From positions 1-51,122 of the forward strand of contig JANXAL010000118.1 in NCBI GenBank assembly GCA_025062325.1: 51,122 nucleotides of DNA. Direction: 5' to 3'. Position numbers and translations under genes: made by a program. Shown here piece after piece: positions 16,712-25,775 of the stretch (within the stretch, counting starts at the first letter, position 1; every line of letters begins with the position of its first letter). The DNA comes from Roseiflexus sp. (GTDB taxonomy: Bacteria > Chloroflexota > Chloroflexia > Chloroflexales > Roseiflexaceae). The notes below the pieces were generated by a model. That model had not been told where the DNA came from and did not search any database. It saw only the letters and a program-made list of their open reading frames with translations.

Positions 16712-18235
16712 ATGAACCGTCTTCAACGCAGTCTGGAGCTTGCCCGGCAAATGCTCGAACGCGGCGACGCCGAGCAGCTTCAGATCAAAGCCAGCGATTT
16801 TCTGTCGCAACGTTCACCTGGTGAGAGCGGCGCCACCCGCATTGAGCAGATGACCGCGCTCCTGGAAGAAGCGGCGGAGCTGCTCAATCGCAACTTTCAG
16901 CAACCGGAAAGAGGCGGGCAGGTCACGAATATCATTTCGCCGGTCGTTATTCCGCGCAATCCACGCTCGGCAGGCTGGATCTTCGTTACCGTGTTCCTGA
17001 CCATCCTTGGTCTGACCGGCTGGCTGATCGGCGCAGCGGTTGATTTTGTCTTGTTCGGTCTGACGAACTTCGCCACGGTCTTCTTCGGTCCGCACTACTG
17101 GCTGCTGATCGCTGGCTACGTCGCCTACAGCCTCTGGCGCAACAGCTTTATCATGGTGCCGGATGGCTGTCTGGCATTGATCACCCGCTTCGGCAAACTG
17201 GAAGAGATCGCGCCAGCGGGCCGCAAAATACTGCTCGATCCGTGGAAACGTGTCAGTTACATCGTCAACGTTACTCGCGAGTACCCCTACAATGCACCGA
17301 TCCGTGAAGCGCCAACCGCCTCGCGCGTGAATGCTTCGGTCGATCTGTTCCTTCAGTTCAAGATCGAAGACCCGGCAGCGTTTATTTTCACCCTGGGCGG
17401 CGCCAAGGGATTCCAGGAGAAGCTGCAAAACGCGGTTAGCGAGGTGACCCGCGCCCTCATTTATGAGCAGCGCGCCGAAGCGATCTATGATCTGGTCGGC
17501 GAGAGTACACAGGGTTTGCTCGATTCGCTCAATCAGCAGTTCCTGCCTGCCGTGCGCTTTGTCAACGCCAATATCACCCACGCCGAGCCGTCGAGTCAAG
17601 AGTACCGCATCGACCTCGCCAAACCGGAGATGATCCGGGTGGCGAAAGAGGCGTACACGTATGAGTATGAGCTGGCGTTGCGCAAGGAGCAGGACGAGGG
17701 GGACCTCAACCGTGAGCTGGCGGGACTGCGCGAGCAACTCTCCGCCATTCAGGCTGAGATTGCCACCTACCAGGCGCAGATCGACACGGCGCGCGAACGG
17801 GAGATCTACCGCGCGAACGCCTATGCCAGCCAGTTGTTGAGCGAAGCCGAGAGCGCTGCGCGCGCCAATGCAGCGCTGCTCGAAGCGCAGGCGCTCGACA
17901 TTCGCGCCGTCGGCGCCGCCGCCTACCCGGAGATTTTGCAGTATCGCTACCAGCAGGACATTCTCGACCGGCTGGAGGCGGTTGCCGACCACCTGCCGCA
18001 GATTGTACAGATTGGCAAGGGTGACGAGAAGGACATCGATTATCTGGCGATTGCACAGCGGATGCTGGGCGTCGGTGACACGCAACTCTACTCTCCCGAA
18101 GATGTGGCTGCAATCCGCGACCGTTTGCACGTCATCCAGCAACGTATTCAGGCACGTGCTGGACAGATCGGACAATTGACCGCTGTTGAAAAGGAGACAG
18201 CGCAGACCAAAGAAAGAGAGACCGCCAATGGCTGA
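16712..18235 (+). CDS. SPFH/Band 7 membrane protein 1
   Basis: This 507-residue protein begins with about 85 soluble, partly helical residues rich in Glu and Arg. Two membrane segments follow near 90-112 and 128-145. An SPFH (stomatin/prohibitin/flotillin/HflK) domain from about 148 (FIMVPDGCLALITRFGKLEEIAPAG) runs to about 330. A long Ala/Glu/Gln-rich coiled coil covers 335-410. Such proteins form large ring or cage assemblies in the membrane and often control proteases or membrane microdomains. The gene overlaps the next SPFH gene by eight bases, so the products likely form a hetero-oligomer, as HflK and HflC do. It lacks HflK-specific features that I can point to. Confidence 0.85.
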   Translation: MNRLQRSLELARQMLERGDAEQLQIKASDFLSQRSPGESGATRIEQMTALLEEAAELLNRNFQQPERGGQVTNIISPVVIPRNPRSAGWIFVTVFLTILGLTGWLIGAAVDFVLFGLTNFATVFFGPHYWLLIAGYVAYSLWRNSFIMVPDGCLALITRFGKLEEIAPAGRKILLDPWKRVSYIVNVTREYPYNAPIREAPTASRVNASVDLFLQFKIEDPAAFIFTLGGAKGFQEKLQNAVSEVTRALIYEQRAEAIYDLVGESTQGLLDSLNQQFLPAVRFVNANITHAEPSSQEYRIDLAKPEMIRVAKEAYTYEYELALRKEQDEGDLNRELAGLREQLSAIQAEIATYQAQIDTAREREIYRANAYASQLLSEAESAARANAALLEAQALDIRAVGAAAYPEILQYRYQQDILDRLEAVADHLPQIVQIGKGDEKDIDYLAIAQRMLGVGDTQLYSPEDVAAIRDRLHVIQQRIQARAGQIGQLTAVEKETAQTKERETANG

Positions 18236-19478
18236 CGCGCGACGCACATTTTCTCGCATCAAGGAAACGGTCGCCGCCTGGAGCGAGATCCGGCAACTGC
18301 TCCGTTCAGGCGAAGATGGTCAACTGGTGCCGGTGGTCATCCCGCGGAGCCGACGGCGTCTGGGATGGCTGCTGCCGCTGGGATTGAGCGTTTACCTTAC
18401 CGGTGTGGCTGTCTTTAGCGGCGGATTCTTTGGCGTTTTCGTCGGATTTTTCGCCCTGATCGCCTTTGTTGCCGCTGTCGTTTCCTTCATCACCGGAGCG
18501 ATTGTCGAGATCGAGCAGGGAACCACTGGCATTCTCTCGCGCTGGGGGCAGATCGTCGGCACGCTTGCTCCTGGTCGGCACTATCTCTGGCGGCCCTGGG
18601 AGAAAGTGGAGGCAGTGGTCGATACCAGCACTGAAATACCGTACACTGCGCCGGTGCTGGCGTCGCCGACCCGCGAGAATATTCCGCTCAAGTCGATTGA
18701 GTTCTTCCTCAAGTTCCGTATCGAAGACCCGATCGCGTTTGTGCGACGCCTGGGCGCCAGCAACTTCGATCTGGTGCTGAGCAGCGCTGTGCAGGATGCG
18801 ATCCGCCAGCGGGCGCGGCGCGTCGAAACTGAGCGCGCCTACGATCTGCGCGGCAGTGACGTGGGTGATATGCAGGAGTTGCTCAACCGCCAGTTGGCGC
18901 GGTATGGCGTGCGGATTACCGGCGCCAACATTCCCAATGTCCAGTTGCCCGATCAGTACCAGCAGCATCTGGCGACGCGCGAACGGGTGACGAAAGAATT
19001 GCAGGCGTATGAGCGCGAATGGGAGTTGATCAAGAAGCAGCGTATTGACAGTATGCGGCTGGAGATCGAGCGCGCCAGAAAGGTGCGCGATGCCAAACTG
19101 GTGGAGGTGCGCGCTGCCATCAATCAAGCGCGTCAGGACGTGGCGCGCATGCTTCAGGAGAAAGAAACTGAGGCGCAGCGCGTGCGCTGGGAGATTGAAG
19201 CGCGTGGCCGCGCGACCCTGCGGCAGGCCGAGAACGAGGCGCGCGGACTGGAATATCTCGGTCGGGCGTATCAGGACAACCGGGCGGTCTTGCAGTATGA
19301 ACTGGCGCGCCGTCGCCTGCAGGTCGCCGAGGCGCTGGTCAAACGCGCGCCGCGCCCGATTGTCATTCAGAGCGATGGGGGCGATCAGTCGCCGCTGACG
19401 ACGTTGATTACGGCGCAATTGCTTCCCCAACTGACATCCCGCCAGGACGACGCGGATACGCAGAGCACGTCCAGTTGA
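18228..19478 (+). CDS. SPFH/Band 7 membrane protein 2
   Basis: This 416-residue partner of the preceding protein starts at ATG 18228, inside the last codons of the upstream gene (ATGGCTGA overlap). An earlier in-frame ATG at 18186 would add a non-family, basic peptide and is less likely. A Gly/Phe/Val-rich membrane region covers about residues 44-95, including FFGVFVGFFALIAFVAAVV. The SPFH domain follows (IVEIEQGTTGILSRWGQIVG onward), then a charged coiled coil (about 260-360). The C-terminus is short and polar. Tight coupling with gene 1 suggests an obligate pair. No protease or FtsH gene is adjacent. Confidence 0.85.
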   Translation: MADARRTFSRIKETVAAWSEIRQLLRSGEDGQLVPVVIPRSRRRLGWLLPLGLSVYLTGVAVFSGGFFGVFVGFFALIAFVAAVVSFITGAIVEIEQGTTGILSRWGQIVGTLAPGRHYLWRPWEKVEAVVDTSTEIPYTAPVLASPTRENIPLKSIEFFLKFRIEDPIAFVRRLGASNFDLVLSSAVQDAIRQRARRVETERAYDLRGSDVGDMQELLNRQLARYGVRITGANIPNVQLPDQYQQHLATRERVTKELQAYEREWELIKKQRIDSMRLEIERARKVRDAKLVEVRAAINQARQDVARMLQEKETEAQRVRWEIEARGRATLRQAENEARGLEYLGRAYQDNRAVLQYELARRRLQVAEALVKRAPRPIVIQSDGGDQSPLTTLITAQLLPQLTSRQDDADTQSTSS

Positions 19479-19494
19479 CGAGCACAGGGGAGAG

Positions 19495-19687
19495 ATGGAC
19501 AGAGAGATCACATACCTGAATACCGATCTCAAGCTGACCTCGACTGATGACCTGACAATGCTCGCCAGCGCGCTTGAGTCTGGAGGTGCTGCGGCGCATA
19601 GCGGCAGTTGGCGCGTCGCTGCGCATCACGCTCTATCCTGCGGATCAGCGCGATGCGCCAGGGCCAGCGTCGTGTCGGGCGCCTACG
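19495..19687 (+). pseudogene. Small hypothetical gene with internal deletion and frameshift
   Basis: ATG 19495, with AGGGGAGAG just before it, opens a protein-like start MDREITYLNTDLKLTSTDD that runs to about 19570. From about 19575 the adjacent +1 frame instead reads SLEVLRRIAAVGASLRIT and LYPADQRDAPG before its stop at 19685-19687, which also looks like real protein. The two halves resemble the beginning and end of one longer conserved hypothetical protein from which the middle has been lost. I cannot name a function. Confidence 0.45.
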
Positions 19688-19706
19688 CGCGACTTGTCGT
19701 GACAGA

Positions 19707-19804
19707 ACACGGACTCACACGGATGCGACGGATTCATACGGATCTGCTTATGGCGGAAGGCAATCAGTCTTTGTGAGTTCGCCTCAATCCGTGTGAGTCT
19801 GTGT
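19707..19804. repeat. CGGAT-type palindromic intergenic repeat
   Basis: The left arm (ACACGGACTCACACGGAT at 19707-19724) matches, inverted, the right end (ATCCGTGTGAGTCTGTGT at 19787-19804). The stretch can thus form a long imperfect hairpin. The same word set recurs near 8591-8676, 40943-41112, 42673-42708 and 50000-50025. Confidence 0.6.
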
Positions 19805-20016
19805 ATTTCCATTCACCACGCTCACGCGCGATGAGCATGCCAGACCGCCGAAGCATCTAACCTCCTGACAACTCGCAACGACACCCTTGTGTCGGATGTC
19901 GGATCAATATGACGTGAGCGCTGTTTCTGAGATTTTCTCGTAGACTCCTGCTCTACTTATTATTGAACCGCGTCGCAGGGGAAATCGAGCGACGCTTGTG
20001 CTCTTTAAGCGTGCCT

Positions 20017-21840
20017 ATGGATCAGTTCCATCATCTCTGGCCCTTTGTGCGGCGCTACCGCCGGCGGTTGCTAATCGGCGCGCTGTGCGCTATGGCAGCG
20101 ACCGCCGTCGCTGCCATGATTCCGCAGATCGTGCGCTTCGCCGTTGATGACCTGAATACGCGCGGCGTCGTGCTTGATCGCTTATTGCAGTACGGCGGAT
20201 TGCTGCTACTTACTGCGCTTGTTGAGGGGGTCCTGCGTTATGGGCAGCGCACCCAGATCATCGGAACGTCACATCTGATCGATTTCGACATGCGCGAGGC
20301 GTTGTTTGCGAAATTGTTGACGCTCGATCAGGGGTTCTTCACCACAATGCACACCGGCGACCTGATGACGCGGGTGACGAATGACCTCTCGGCAGTGCGC
20401 ATGTTCCTCGGTCCTGGCGTCAGCAACCTGCTCGGTTCAATGCTGCTGCTGCTGACTGCTGCGACATTGATGTTTCTCACAAACCCGACGCTAGCGGCGA
20501 TTGTCGTCCTGCTCCTGCCGATGGCGGCAGTGCTGTTCGTTGTGATCGGCGGGCGCATGCGCGTGATTTTCCGCAAGGTGCAGGATCAGTTCGGCGAGAT
20601 TTCAACCCGCGCCCAGGAGAACTTCAGCGGCATCCGCACGATCAAGGCGTATGCTCAGGAGGACGCCGAGATCCGCGTGTTTCGGGAAGCCAACGAACGC
20701 TACCGCGCGCTCAACCTGCGCTATGTGCTGCTCAGCGGTATGCTCTGGCCCATCATCGGGTTGATGCTGGGGGCGATTGGCGCGTTTGTGCTACTTGTCG
20801 GCGGGCGCATGGTTGCAGCCGGTGAAATGACGGTCGGTGAACTGGTGCTGTTCAATGCGTACCTGGCGCAACTCGCCTGGCCCGTCATCGCGCTTGGGTG
20901 GACGGTGGACCTCTACCAGCAGGGAGCGGCGTCGCTGGTGCGTATCAGCGAGGTGCTGCAGCGCCGTCCCGCGATTGCCTCGCCGCCCGACGCACCGCGC
21001 GACTTTGTGGTGCGCGGGGAGGTCGAGTTTCGCAATGTCGGGTTGCGGTTTTCGTATAGTCAGAGCGCGAATGGCGACTCATCCGCGCATCCCGCGAGTG
21101 CACCCTCGCCGCACGCCCAACCATCCGTTGCAGGTGCGTCCGAATGGGTGCTGCGCCACATTTCGTTCCGCATCCCGCAGGGAGGTTCGCTGGGGATCGT
21201 CGGCGCAACCGGCGCCGGCAAGACCACCCTGGTCAACCTGCTGGCGCGCGTGCGCGATCCCGACGAAGGGCAGGTGCTGGTCGACGGGTTTGATGTGCGC
21301 ACCCTGCCGCTCGCTGCGCTGCGTCGCGGTATCGGCTACGTACCGCAGGATACCTTCCTGTTCAGCGTGCCCATCCGCGAGAATGTCACCTTCGGCAGAC
21401 CGGATGCGACCGAAGAGCAGATCGCTCACGCCCTCGCCGTCTCGCGGTTGGTCAACGATATTGAGCAGTTTCCCAACGGGATTGACACGCTGATCGGCGA
21501 GCGCGGCGTCACCCTGTCCGGCGGGCAGAAGCAGCGCACCGCTATCGCGCGCGCCATTTTGCGCGACCCGGCGATCTTGATCCTTGACGATGCTCTATCG
21601 AGCGTCGATGCGCACACTGCCGCCGAGATCCTTGCCGGTCTGCGCTCGATCATGAAAGGGCGCACCAGCATCATCATTGCGCAGCGGATTGCGACGGTGA
21701 AGGACGCCGATCAGATCATCGTGTTGCACAACGGTGAGATCGTCGAGCGCGGCACGCACCGCGAATTGCTTGAACGCGGCGGACGGTACGCCGATATGTA
21801 TCGCCGGGAGCTGCTGCGCGCCGAATTGGAAGAAGAGTAG
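20017..21840 (+). CDS. Heterodimeric ABC exporter half, degenerate catalytic site
   Basis: This fused membrane-ATPase half-transporter has 607 residues from ATG 20017; an earlier in-frame start at 19963 is less likely. The type I exporter membrane domain covers about residues 10-300. The ATPase domain has Walker A GATGAGKT at 396-403, a canonical signature LSGGQ at 500-504 and ILILDDALSSVD. In that last motif the catalytic Glu after Walker B is Asp525. The partner encoded three bases downstream has the reverse pattern. This is the arrangement of heterodimeric exporters such as TM287/TM288. The substrate is unknown; lipids or drugs are usual. Confidence 0.9.
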   Translation: MDQFHHLWPFVRRYRRRLLIGALCAMAATAVAAMIPQIVRFAVDDLNTRGVVLDRLLQYGGLLLLTALVEGVLRYGQRTQIIGTSHLIDFDMREALFAKLLTLDQGFFTTMHTGDLMTRVTNDLSAVRMFLGPGVSNLLGSMLLLLTAATLMFLTNPTLAAIVVLLLPMAAVLFVVIGGRMRVIFRKVQDQFGEISTRAQENFSGIRTIKAYAQEDAEIRVFREANERYRALNLRYVLLSGMLWPIIGLMLGAIGAFVLLVGGRMVAAGEMTVGELVLFNAYLAQLAWPVIALGWTVDLYQQGAASLVRISEVLQRRPAIASPPDAPRDFVVRGEVEFRNVGLRFSYSQSANGDSSAHPASAPSPHAQPSVAGASEWVLRHISFRIPQGGSLGIVGATGAGKTTLVNLLARVRDPDEGQVLVDGFDVRTLPLAALRRGIGYVPQDTFLFSVPIRENVTFGRPDATEEQIAHALAVSRLVNDIEQFPNGIDTLIGERGVTLSGGQKQRTAIARAILRDPAILILDDALSSVDAHTAAEILAGLRSIMKGRTSIIIAQRIATVKDADQIIVLHNGEIVERGTHRELLERGGRYADMYRRELLRAELEEE

Positions 21841-21842
21841 GT

Positions 21843-23675
21843 ATGTCTCGCAGTCAATTCGATGACGATGAAATTTTAGGAAAAGCCTACGACGCGACGC
21901 TGGTGCGCCGCCTGGGGGTGTTTGTCGCACCCTACTGGCGACGGCTTGCACTGGCGACGGCGCTGATGTTCGGCGGGGCAGCCGTGGAACTCGCGCCGCC
22001 GTTCCTCGTCAAGCAGGCGATCGACGGTCCCATCGCCGCGCGCGACCCGGCTGGCGTCCTGCCGCTCTTCGGATTGTACGCCGCTGCGCTGCTGGCTGCC
22101 TTTGGCTTCCGCTACGGGCAGACCTATATTGTGCATTCAGTCGGGCAGCAGGTGATGGTCGATATCCGCACCCGCATCTTCAGCCACATCCAGCGCATGA
22201 GCCTGGCGTTCTTCGACCGCAACCCCGTCGGGCGGCTGATCACGCGCCTGACGAACGATGTTGATGCGCTCAACGAGTTCATCACCCAGGGAACGGTGGC
22301 GCTGCTAGGGGACCTGGTGCGCCTGCTGTTCATCGTGATCACAATGTTGCTGCTGAACTGGCGTCTGGCGTTGATCAGTTTCATCGTGTTTCCGGCGGTC
22401 ATGCTGGCGTCGAGCGTGTTTCAGCGCATCATGCGCGGCGTCTATCGGCGCGTCCGGCAGCGGATTGCGCGCATCAACGCGTTTCTGAACGAGCAGATCA
22501 GCGGCGTGCTGGTGACCCAGTTGTTCAACCGCGAAGAGCAGAGCCGCATCCGCTTTGCTGAACTGAGCCGCGACTACCTGGCGGCGCAGCTCGAGTCGAA
22601 CCGGACATTTGCGGTCTTCTTCCCGCTCATTAACTTCCTTTCGGTGACGGCAATGGCGCTGCTCCTCTATTTTGGCGGGCAGGCGGTGCTGGCGGATGTG
22701 GCAACCCTGGGTATGCTGGTGGCGTTCATTCAGTACACCGACCAGGCATTTCAGCCGATCCGCCAGATCGCTGAACGCTACAACACCTTCCAGTCGGCGA
22801 TGGCGTCGGCGGAACGGGTCTTCCGCGTCCTCGACACGCCAGCCACGGTTGTCGATCCGGATCATCCTCGTTCACTGCCGTCGCCGGTGCGCGGTGAGAT
22901 CACGTTTGAGAATGTATGGTTCACCTATGATGCCGAAGCCGCCGGACCCGACGGCTCAGGACTGGCCGACTCGGACGACCGCTGGGTGCTGCGCGGCATT
23001 TCGTTCACCATCCCGGCAGGTCAGGCGGTGGCTGTCGTGGGTGCGACCGGCGCCGGCAAAACGTCGCTTGTCAGCCTGATGGCGCGCTTCTACGATGTTC
23101 AGCGCGGATCGATCAAACTTGACGGCATTGATATTCGTGAATTGCGCCAGGCAGAGTTGCGCCGTCACGTGAGCGCCGTGCCGCAGGACCCGGTGTGCTT
23201 CAGCGGTTCTATCGCCTCGAATATCCGTCTCCACGATGACAGCATCAGCGATGAGCAGGTGCGCCGCGCCGCCGAGATTGCGTGCGCTGCGCCGTTCATC
23301 GAGCGGCTGCCCGGCGGCTACGAGTACGAGGTGCGCGAACGCGGCAGCAACCTGTCGGTCGGACAGCGGCAGTTGCTGGCGTTTGCTCGCGCAATTGCGT
23401 TCAATCCCGAAGTGCTCCTCATTCTCGACGAAGCGACGTCAAGTGTGGACGCCGAAACTGAAGCGCTGATGCAAGAAGCGCTGGCACGCCTGATCCGCGG
23501 ACGCACCAGTATCGTCATTGCGCACCGGCTTTCGACCATTCGCCACGTGGACCGGATCCTCGTGCTGCACAAGGGGCGCCTCGTAGAAGACGGCTCGCAC
23601 GAAGAACTGCTGGCAAAGCGCGGCTATTATTATCGCCTGTATCAACTCCAGTTCGCCGAAGAGGTCAGAGGTTAG
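21843..23675 (+). CDS. Heterodimeric ABC exporter half, catalytic partner
   Basis: This 610-residue half-exporter starts two bases after its partner stops. The membrane domain spans about residues 25-320. In the ATPase domain Walker A is GATGAGKT at 400-407, the signature is LSVGQ at 504-508 (second Gly of LSGGQ replaced by Val), and Walker B is followed by the true catalytic Glu530 in ILDEATSSVD. Paired with the upstream protein this gives one complete and one degenerate ATP site. The C-terminal end runs into a heptamer repeat tract. Confidence 0.92.
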   Translation: MSRSQFDDDEILGKAYDATLVRRLGVFVAPYWRRLALATALMFGGAAVELAPPFLVKQAIDGPIAARDPAGVLPLFGLYAAALLAAFGFRYGQTYIVHSVGQQVMVDIRTRIFSHIQRMSLAFFDRNPVGRLITRLTNDVDALNEFITQGTVALLGDLVRLLFIVITMLLLNWRLALISFIVFPAVMLASSVFQRIMRGVYRRVRQRIARINAFLNEQISGVLVTQLFNREEQSRIRFAELSRDYLAAQLESNRTFAVFFPLINFLSVTAMALLLYFGGQAVLADVATLGMLVAFIQYTDQAFQPIRQIAERYNTFQSAMASAERVFRVLDTPATVVDPDHPRSLPSPVRGEITFENVWFTYDAEAAGPDGSGLADSDDRWVLRGISFTIPAGQAVAVVGATGAGKTSLVSLMARFYDVQRGSIKLDGIDIRELRQAELRRHVSAVPQDPVCFSGSIASNIRLHDDSISDEQVRRAAEIACAAPFIERLPGGYEYEVRERGSNLSVGQRQLLAFARAIAFNPEVLLILDEATSSVDAETEALMQEALARLIRGRTSIVIAHRLSTIRHVDRILVLHKGRLVEDGSHEELLAKRGYYYRLYQLQFAEEVRG

Positions 23676-23815
23676 GGGTCAGGGGTCAGGGGGTTAGGGG
23701 TTAGGGGTCAGGGGTCAGGGGTTAGGGGTTAGAGTTCTCGGTTCTCGGTTCTTGGTTCTCTGTTCTTGGTTCTTGGTTTTCGGTTCTCAGTTCTCAGTTC
23801 TCTACCCCATTCCCC
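23669..23815. repeat. Heptamer-type low-complexity repeats
   Basis: From the stop of the exporter gene there are about nine tandem variants of GGGGTTA/GGGGTCA (23669-23732). A second block of variants of GGTTCTC/GGTTCTT follows (23733-23803). The same two words recur together, inverted, at 46097-46143. Nothing coding is visible. Confidence 0.7.
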
Positions 23816-23856
23816 CGTACCCGACGTACAATACCTCCAGGCGAAAGGAGACAGCC

Positions 23857-24936
23857 ATGCGTCGTTTTGTGTTCATTCTCGTACTCGCCTGTGCGCTGGC
23901 GCTGAACCTGTCGTCCATAGTCGCCGCTTCAACTGTGCGCGCTCTGCTGTTCTACTCTCCCCGCTGCAGCCACTGCCACGTGGTCATCACAGAGCACTTA
24001 CCGCCGGTGCAGCAGCGATTCGGCGATCAGTTGCAGATACTGATGATGAATGTCGATCAGCCACAGGGCGCGCGCTTTATCGTGAGGCAATTGCCGCATA
24101 TGCCATCCCCGAAGCGCGGCGCGGCGTTCCAACCATGATCATCGGCGATTCCGTGCTGGTCGGTTCCGTTGAGATTCCGCAGCGTCTGCCGGGTCTAGTC
24201 GAAACGCTCCTGGATCGCGGCGGCAGCGACTGGCCCCCGCTGCCGGGTCTCGCCGCTTTCTTGCCCGCAGAACCGACTGCGCTACCCGCGGCGCCTTCCC
24301 CATCAGTCATGCCCGCCGAAACTCCTCCCTTCCTGCGCGACATGCCTGCCAATGCGCTCGCTGTGGCAGTGCTGGAAGGGATGGTGTTGAGCGTCATCTG
24401 GGCTGCTGTTGCCTGGTCGCGTCCGGCGCATCCGCCTGCACCCTGGCGTGACCGGACGATCCCGCTGCTGGCGCTCGCCGGGATGGGGGTGGCGGCATAC
24501 CTGACATTCATCGAAACTACTGGCGCACAGGCGGTATGTGGTCCCATGGGCGACTGCAACACCGTGCAGCAGAGCGAGTTTGCCCGGATCTTCGGCGTTC
24601 TTCCGGTTGGCGTGGCAGGCATTGCGGGATATGGTGCGATCCTGATGGCGTGGATCTTGGCGCATCGTCTGCGTGGCGCGCCTGGCGAGCGCACCGCGCT
24701 GGCACTGCCAGCGCTGGCATTGATTCGGTGCGCTCTTCTCGATCTATCTGACCTTCCTCGAACCGTTTGTGATCGGCGCCACGTGTCTCTGGCGCCTGAC
24801 ATCGGTGGTGATCATCACAGGGCTGTTGTGGCTCAGCATGCTGTACCGCTGGCGCTCCTTATCACTCAGGCATACCTGCATAATATGCCCTCATATGTTT
24901 GCATCTGTCCGACTAGCAGAGGAGTCCTATGACTGA
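23857..24936 (+). pseudogene. Thioredoxin-VKOR fusion gene, twice frameshifted
   Basis: ATG 23857 (after AAAGGAG) opens a signal peptide and a thioredoxin-like domain with FYSPRCSHCHVV. Near the GCGCGC run at about 24070 the frame changes. It continues with YREAIAAYAIPEARRGVPTM and a vitamin K epoxide reductase domain retaining the loop cysteines (VCGPMGDC). A second shift near 24725 restores IYLTFLEPFVIGATCLWR. The membrane-side CxxC motif reads CLWR, so the second active-site Cys is missing. An intact protein would oxidise DsbA-type thiols with quinone. Two frameshifts plus the lost Cys indicate decay rather than sequencing error alone. The restored end overlaps the next gene by eight bases. 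Confidence 0.75.
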
Positions 24937-25495
24937 ACCATCACCCCCGCGTCCCTGGCGGCGCACTGCCGAGATTGTTGCCATCACATCGCCGTGGGTG
25001 CGGATGATTGCCGAGCGCTGGATCGATGATCACGGCAGAGAACTCGACTACTGGCGCGTCGAGCGCGTGCCGTCGGTCATCGTTATTCCGATCTGGCGCG
25101 CCCAGATTCTGCTGCCGCACCCACAGTTTCGTCCCGGTGTCGGCAGGATGACGCTCGACCTGCCCGGCGGTCGCGTTCCGCTAGGCGCCACACCGCTTGA
25201 CGCTGCGCCGCAGATCGTGCAGCGCGAGCTTGGCATTCCGCCGGAAGCGATTGCATCTCTGGAACTGCTCAACGAACAGGGATGGCTCATCAACAGTTCC
25301 TTCTCGAACCAGATGCTGTTCGGAGTCATTGCGATGATCGATGATGCATCTGAAGTGCGAACGCCGCTGCTTTATCGTTCGGTTTCCAACACGTTCCAGC
25401 AGATCGCCGGGCTGATCCATGACCTGGAATGCCTGCAATGCCGCGCCGTGTTGCAAGAATGGACGCTGCGGCGGATTATGGCGAATGAATGGTGA
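24929..25495 (+). CDS. NUDIX-like hydrolase with degenerate motif
   Basis: A 188-residue protein with the layout of an ADP-ribose pyrophosphatase-type NUDIX protein: an N-terminal strand (RVERVPSVIVIPI), then DLPGGRVPLGATPLDAAPQ and IVQRELGI. The NUDIX box should give G-x5-E-x7-REUxEE. Here GG80-81 and RE99-100 survive but the first Glu and the final EE pair are absent. It may bind a nucleotide without hydrolysing it, or be inactive. GAGGAG precedes ATG 24929. Confidence 0.6.
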   Translation: MTEPSPPRPWRRTAEIVAITSPWVRMIAERWIDDHGRELDYWRVERVPSVIVIPIWRAQILLPHPQFRPGVGRMTLDLPGGRVPLGATPLDAAPQIVQRELGIPPEAIASLELLNEQGWLINSSFSNQMLFGVIAMIDDASEVRTPLLYRSVSNTFQQIAGLIHDLECLQCRAVLQEWTLRRIMANEW

Positions 25496-25510
25496 TCCGA
25501 TGTGTCGTTT

Positions 25511-25598
25511 TTGCTCCTGCTTTCGTTCGTGGTTACGGAGAGGTGCATCGTGATAATGATGCGTGGCGCCGTTTGTTTGACATGTAGAGCAGGAGCAA
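25511..25598. other. Structured intergenic region between convergent genes
   Basis: TTGCTCCTGCT (25511-25521) is the exact reverse complement of AGCAGGAGCAA (25588-25598). Inside the loop GCATC and GATGC can pair around GTGATAAT. It lies between the ends of the NUDIX-like and glgX genes, so a bidirectional terminator or folded RNA is possible. Confidence 0.35.
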
Positions 25599-25617
25599 TC
25601 AACGATTCCGGATAACG

Positions 25618-25731
25618 GTTGATGTTGCAGGTGTTCCGGCGGACCAGGCGCTCGACGAGATCGCACTGAATGCGAGGGAGCGGATGGCTGTGCTTCAAAA
25701 TGACTCCCGAAAGTCCCCGGCCCACTGGTGA
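25618..25731 (+). pseudogene. Possible C-terminal remnant of a solute-binding protein
   Basis: A 37-codon stretch without its own start reads VDVAGVPADQALDEIALNAR and ERMAVLQ before a stop at 25729-25731. The pattern of a short linker followed by an amphipathic helix DEAL-type end is common at the C-terminus of family-1 sugar-binding proteins. The assignment is weak. Confidence 0.25.
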
Positions 25732-25775
25732 GCACGAGGTCGATATCTCCCTGAATGAAACACTCGACAGAACGC

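Noticed and set aside
16814-18262. A 482-codon minus-strand frame opposite the first SPFH gene
   Set aside because: The plus strand has an unmistakable SPFH protein with coupled downstream partner; the minus frame has no domain pattern.
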